This document shows, in pieces, positions 6,839 to 9,752 of a stretch of DNA of 9,752 nt (positions are counted from its first letter, which is position 1; each line of letters starts with the position of its first letter). The notes below the pieces were generated by a model. That model did no database searches and was not told the origin of the DNA. It was given only the letters and a program-made list of their open reading frames with translations. Source of the DNA: UBA6183 sp964545895. Lineage in GTDB: Bacteria > Bacteroidota > Bacteroidia > UKL13-3. A program made the position numbers and the translations under genes. The stretch spans positions 1-9,752 of the forward strand of contig CAZJHS010000102.1 in NCBI GenBank assembly GCA_964545895.1, written 5' to 3'.

Positions 6839-8116
6839 TTAATTATTTACTATAGTTTTAAATATTGCCTGTATTTCTGTTTGTGCAAAAGTATTATTAT
6901 GCCATAACGAAATAAATTTTCCATCATGACTTTTAATAGTTTGCTCCAGTTTAAGCAGTGCGTTTTGCCAAAGATTGTGGGGTAGGCGTTGATAATGCTC
7001 AAGGGTTGTGTCCATTATACAAGTTGGCATAATGGTTAAGCCTGTGAAAATATCAGCTCGCAAGTTATAAAAAGTAAACGGAAAACAAGTACTTGCTCTA
7101 AAACCCGGTTGCTCGGCATAAAATAAAGAATAATCGTATTTAATGCCTTGACTTGCAAGTGTATCGTATGTTTTAGGTAGTTCTACTTTTAAAAAATGCT
7201 GACGAGCATGGGTAACTTTAGCTTGTAAAATATGCTCCAATTGTGCCTTTTCTTGTGCTACCAACTTGGTGTTTTGGTTTGATGCGTAGGATGGATGTAT
7301 ACCAACACACTTGGCTTGTTTTTGCAGCTTGCTTACAAGTGTTTTTAATGCATTACTTTTTGGGTTGATGTTTTTATCAAACCCACCCTTGTTGCTCATT
7401 AAAATAAAATAGGTGGCTTGCCCTTGCGTGGTTTCGTTTGTAAAATCGTAGGTATTGTAAGGGTCGTGTTGGTTGTTTAGGGTTGATTTTAGCTGCAAAG
7501 CAGCTTCTTTAGTATCAAAGTTTAATAAGTTTTTGGCCAATTTGCCCAACCATTTTATGGGGCTTAATCCAGCATATTTAAAGGCAAAATCTACATCAAC
7601 CGTAATAAGTTGTTCGTAGGTATGTTTTTTAAAAGCTTGGTCAGGTTTAATCTTAATCAATATGTTTTTAAGTTCCTTACACCACACATCAACCAACGGA
7701 ACATCTAAAAAATGATGCGCATAAGCTAAGCTATGTTGGGCTGTAAATCGGTTGTGTGCATCGCGTTCGGTAATGGTATACTCTTCGTAGCGGGTAAGCA
7801 AATAAAAGGTAGCCGCAAATAAATCAAACGGAATATCGCCCTTCTTATTTGGCCATATTTGGGTATGCCACTGCTCATCTGTTATCACATCAGGATATTG
7901 CTGCGTAATGCCCTCGCTAAAAAGTAAATCTTGTGGTATAATCTGTAAACCCTCGCCAAGTGCCGTGTTGGAGTAGTTTATCTTTAATCCTGTTGCAGCC
8001 TTAAACTCGTCTATTTGAGTGGTAAAACGAGGTGTTAGCCCTAGTCGGTTTCCAAATATTTCGGCTACTGCGTAGCTTAATCTTGTGGTAGTTTCGGTAG
8101 TATAAATAGTAATCAA
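6839..8116 (-). CDS. Divergent polysaccharide-deacetylase-like (CE4) protein with DUF7033-type N-terminal region
   Basis: The 425-residue protein has an N-terminal region of about 160 residues (opening ITIYTTETTTRLSYAVAEIFG, with PFDLFAATFYLLTRYEEY at about 96-113) of the kind paired with divergent deacetylase domains in Bacteroidota. The C-terminal part has CE4-like landmarks in order: TVDVD (172-176), GIHPSYAS (272-279), PGFRASTCFPF (337-347) and SLWHNN (403-408). Canonical CE4 enzymes have a TFDDG metal and catalytic pair and HxxxH; here only one histidine is kept in HPSY, so activity is uncertain. No signal peptide or membrane segment is seen, so a cytosolic role on a sugar or lipid-linked precursor is more likely than one on mature wall. 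The start is a TTG at 8116; an in-frame stop lies two codons upstream and no ATG intervenes. It heads the minus-strand cluster. Confidence 0.8.
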   Translation of the reverse strand: MITIYTTETTTRLSYAVAEIFGNRLGLTPRFTTQIDEFKAATGLKINYSNTALGEGLQIIPQDLLFSEGITQQYPDVITDEQWHTQIWPNKKGDIPFDLFAATFYLLTRYEEYTITERDAHNRFTAQHSLAYAHHFLDVPLVDVWCKELKNILIKIKPDQAFKKHTYEQLITVDVDFAFKYAGLSPIKWLGKLAKNLLNFDTKEAALQLKSTLNNQHDPYNTYDFTNETTQGQATYFILMSNKGGFDKNINPKSNALKTLVSKLQKQAKCVGIHPSYASNQNTKLVAQEKAQLEHILQAKVTHARQHFLKVELPKTYDTLASQGIKYDYSLFYAEQPGFRASTCFPFTFYNLRADIFTGLTIMPTCIMDTTLEHYQRLPHNLWQNALLKLEQTIKSHDGKFISLWHNNTFAQTEIQAIFKTIVNN

Positions 8117-8196
8117 TTTAACCTATGTTTTGTTGCGGCAATTTAATACTGTAAGGGCGCAATCAATCAAAAAAATAATTATTTAAAAGGGCTGTG

Positions 8197-8227
8197 TTGG
8201 GTAAAAGTGTATAAAGCAGTTAATTTG
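8197..8227 (+). promoter_or_regulatory. Predicted Bacteroidota-type promoter for glyS
   Basis: A TTG at 8197-8199 (-33 region) is followed after 20 bases by TTAATTTG at 8220-8227, one mismatch from TAnnTTTG. The spacing fits the 17-23 range of Bacteroidota promoters. The ATG of glyS is only ten bases further on, so the 5' leader would be very short. Confidence 0.5.
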
Positions 8228-8237
8228 CACCCAAATT

Positions 8238-9707
8238 ATGAGCGAAGAAATATTTAAGAAAGTAGTAAGCCATGCTAAAGAATATGGCTTTGTGTTTCCG
8301 AGTAGTGAAATTTATGATGGCCTTGGCGCTGTATATGATTACGGGCAAAATGGTACCGAACTAAAAAATAACTTACGCCAATATTGGTGGAAAGCTATGG
8401 TGCAAATGCACGAAAATATTGTGGGCATTGATGCCGCTATTTTTATGCATCCAAAAACATGGAAAGCCAGTGGCCACATTGATGGTTTTAGCGACCCCAT
8501 GATTGATAATAAAGATAGCAAAAAACGTTATCGTGCCGACCAGTTATTGGAAGATAAAATTGCCAGATACGAAAAAGATGGTAAAACTAATAAGGCCGAA
8601 GAGTTGCAAGCAGCGCTTGATCAGGCATTGTTAGATAATAACTTAGTACAACTAAAAACTTTAATTGAGCAACACGAAATTGCTTGCCCAATTAGTGGCA
8701 CACGCAATTGGACAGATGTTCGCCAATTTAATTTAATGTTTAGTACCGAAATGGGTGCTATGGCCGAAGATGCAGATAAAATATACTTACGCCCCGAAAC
8801 TGCTCAAGGTATTTTTGTTAACTTTTTAAACGTACAAAAAACCGGCCGCATGAAAATACCTTTTGGTATTGCACAAACCGGTAAGGCTTTTCGTAACGAA
8901 ATTATAGCGCGCCAATTTATTATGCGTATGCGCGAGTTCGAACAAATGGAAATGCAGTTTTTTGTAAGACCAGGTACACAAAAACAGTGGTACGAGTATT
9001 GGAAAGAAGCACGTATTAAATGGCACAAAAAATTAGGTTTGGGCGATGCAAATTATCGTTTCCACGACCACGTGAAGTTGGCCCATTATGCTGATGCTGC
9101 CGTGGATATTGAATTTAACTATCCGTTTGGATTTAAAGAGTTGGAAGGCATACACTCGCGTACCGATTTTGATTTAAAAAATCACCAAGAGTTATCAGGC
9201 AAAAAAATGCAATACTTTGATGCCGAATTAGACGAAAGCGGTAAAGCATACGGAAACTATATTCCTTATGTGGTTGAAACTTCAGTAGGCTTAGATCGCT
9301 TATTTTTATCGGTGCTATGCGCATCATACAAAGAAGAAGAAGTGGGCGAAGGAGATAAAAAAGATACGCGTGTGGTATTAACCTTGCCTCCAGTTTTGGC
9401 TCCGTATAAAGTGGCTATTTTCCCATTAACCAAAAAAGATGGATTGCCTGAAGTAGCGCGTAATATTATTGATGAGTTGAAATTTGATTACAACTGCTTT
9501 TACGAAGAAAAAGATGCTATTGGCAAACGCTACCGCAGACAAGATGCCTTGGGTACACCATTTTGCATTACAGTTGACCACGAGAGTTTAGAGAACCAAA
9601 CAGTAACTATTCGTTACCGCGATACGATGGTACAAGAGCGTATACCTATTACTAAAATACGCGAAATATTGGCCACCGAAATTAGTTGGAGTAAATTATT
9701 AGCATAA
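8238..9707 (+). CDS. glyS: Glycyl-tRNA synthetase, dimeric single-chain (eukaryote/archaea-like) type
   Basis: This class IIa enzyme charges tRNA-Gly with glycine in the cytosol. The 489-residue single chain is of the alpha2 type, unlike the alpha2beta2 GlyQ/GlyS enzyme of E. coli. It opens with FKKVVSHAKEYGFVFPSSEIYDG and shows a class II motif 1 region (about 35-51), RPETAQ (185-190), motif 2 from FRNEI (218-222) through FEQMEMQFFV (234-243), the GIHSRTDFDL loop (304-313) and motif 3 GLDRLFL (351-357). An insertion of about 65 residues (95-160), charged and probably helical, precedes the CPISGTRNW segment. The anticodon-binding domain (about 385-489) has APYKVAIFPL and a C-terminal QERIPITKI. 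The ATG at 8238 follows an A-rich AAATT without a Shine-Dalgarno sequence. The gene is monocistronic, with its own promoter and terminator. Confidence 0.97.
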   Translation: MSEEIFKKVVSHAKEYGFVFPSSEIYDGLGAVYDYGQNGTELKNNLRQYWWKAMVQMHENIVGIDAAIFMHPKTWKASGHIDGFSDPMIDNKDSKKRYRADQLLEDKIARYEKDGKTNKAEELQAALDQALLDNNLVQLKTLIEQHEIACPISGTRNWTDVRQFNLMFSTEMGAMAEDADKIYLRPETAQGIFVNFLNVQKTGRMKIPFGIAQTGKAFRNEIIARQFIMRMREFEQMEMQFFVRPGTQKQWYEYWKEARIKWHKKLGLGDANYRFHDHVKLAHYADAAVDIEFNYPFGFKELEGIHSRTDFDLKNHQELSGKKMQYFDAELDESGKAYGNYIPYVVETSVGLDRLFLSVLCASYKEEEVGEGDKKDTRVVLTLPPVLAPYKVAIFPLTKKDGLPEVARNIIDELKFDYNCFYEEKDAIGKRYRRQDALGTPFCITVDHESLENQTVTIRYRDTMVQERIPITKIREILATEISWSKLLA

Positions 9708-9713
9708 GTATAT

Positions 9714-9747
9714 AAAGCCCTTTGTAGTAAAATTACAAAGGGCTTTT
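9714..9747 (+). terminator. Intrinsic terminator after glyS
   Basis: A perfect 13-bp stem (9714-9726 with 9734-9746), with core GCCCTTTGTA against TACAAAGGGC and a seven-base loop, begins seven bases after the glyS stop and ends in TTTT. The A-run on the left arm may let it work in both directions. Confidence 0.9.
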
Positions 9748-9752
9748 ATATT

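Noticed and set aside
8804..9028. Overlapping minus-strand open frames inside glyS
   Set aside because: They are opposite motif 2 of the synthetase, mutually overlapping and without domain features.

Overview
The window looks like chromosomal DNA from a member of the Bacteroidota. It is AT-rich. A type IX secretion (Por) sorting tail ends at the left edge, several promoter-like sites match the Bacteroidota -7 consensus TAnnTTTG, starts lack Shine-Dalgarno sequences, and the proteins resemble Bacteroidota versions of their families. No lower taxon can be fixed from the sequence alone. No tRNA, rRNA, CRISPR array, insertion sequence or phage gene was seen, and no gene-free stretch exceeds about 120 bases.

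Layout, left to right. (1) Positions 1-92 are the last 29 codons of a secreted protein, closed by a strong hairpin terminator. (2) A fused formimidoyltransferase-cyclodeaminase (195-1886, +) acts late in histidine degradation and converges on (3) an S41 C-terminal processing protease (1947-3563, -). The two share a 15-bp bidirectional terminator. (4) Divergent from the protease is murQ (3668-4501, +), the MurNAc-6-phosphate etherase of peptidoglycan recycling. It is followed closely by (5) a small four-helix membrane protein of unknown function (4528-4986, +). (6) A three-gene minus-strand cluster reads from 8116 down to 4983: a divergent polysaccharide-deacetylase-like protein, a FemAB-like GNAT protein and a Ppx/GppA-family phosphatase. 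(7) Divergent from that cluster is glycyl-tRNA synthetase (8238-9707, +), which ends in its own hairpin terminator.

Functional reading. Several genes touch the cell envelope: the secreted-protein tail, the periplasmic processing protease, murQ, the small membrane protein and the deacetylase-like/FemAB-like pair. They are interleaved with ordinary metabolic and translation genes. Most of the window is housekeeping. The least explained part is the minus-strand cluster. All three of its genes appear to start at non-ATG codons, and the first two lie in the same reading frame, separated by one stop codon and three further codons. The deacetylase-like protein keeps the layout of a CE4 enzyme but has altered metal-site motifs. 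I did not find a clearly new defence or mobile system.
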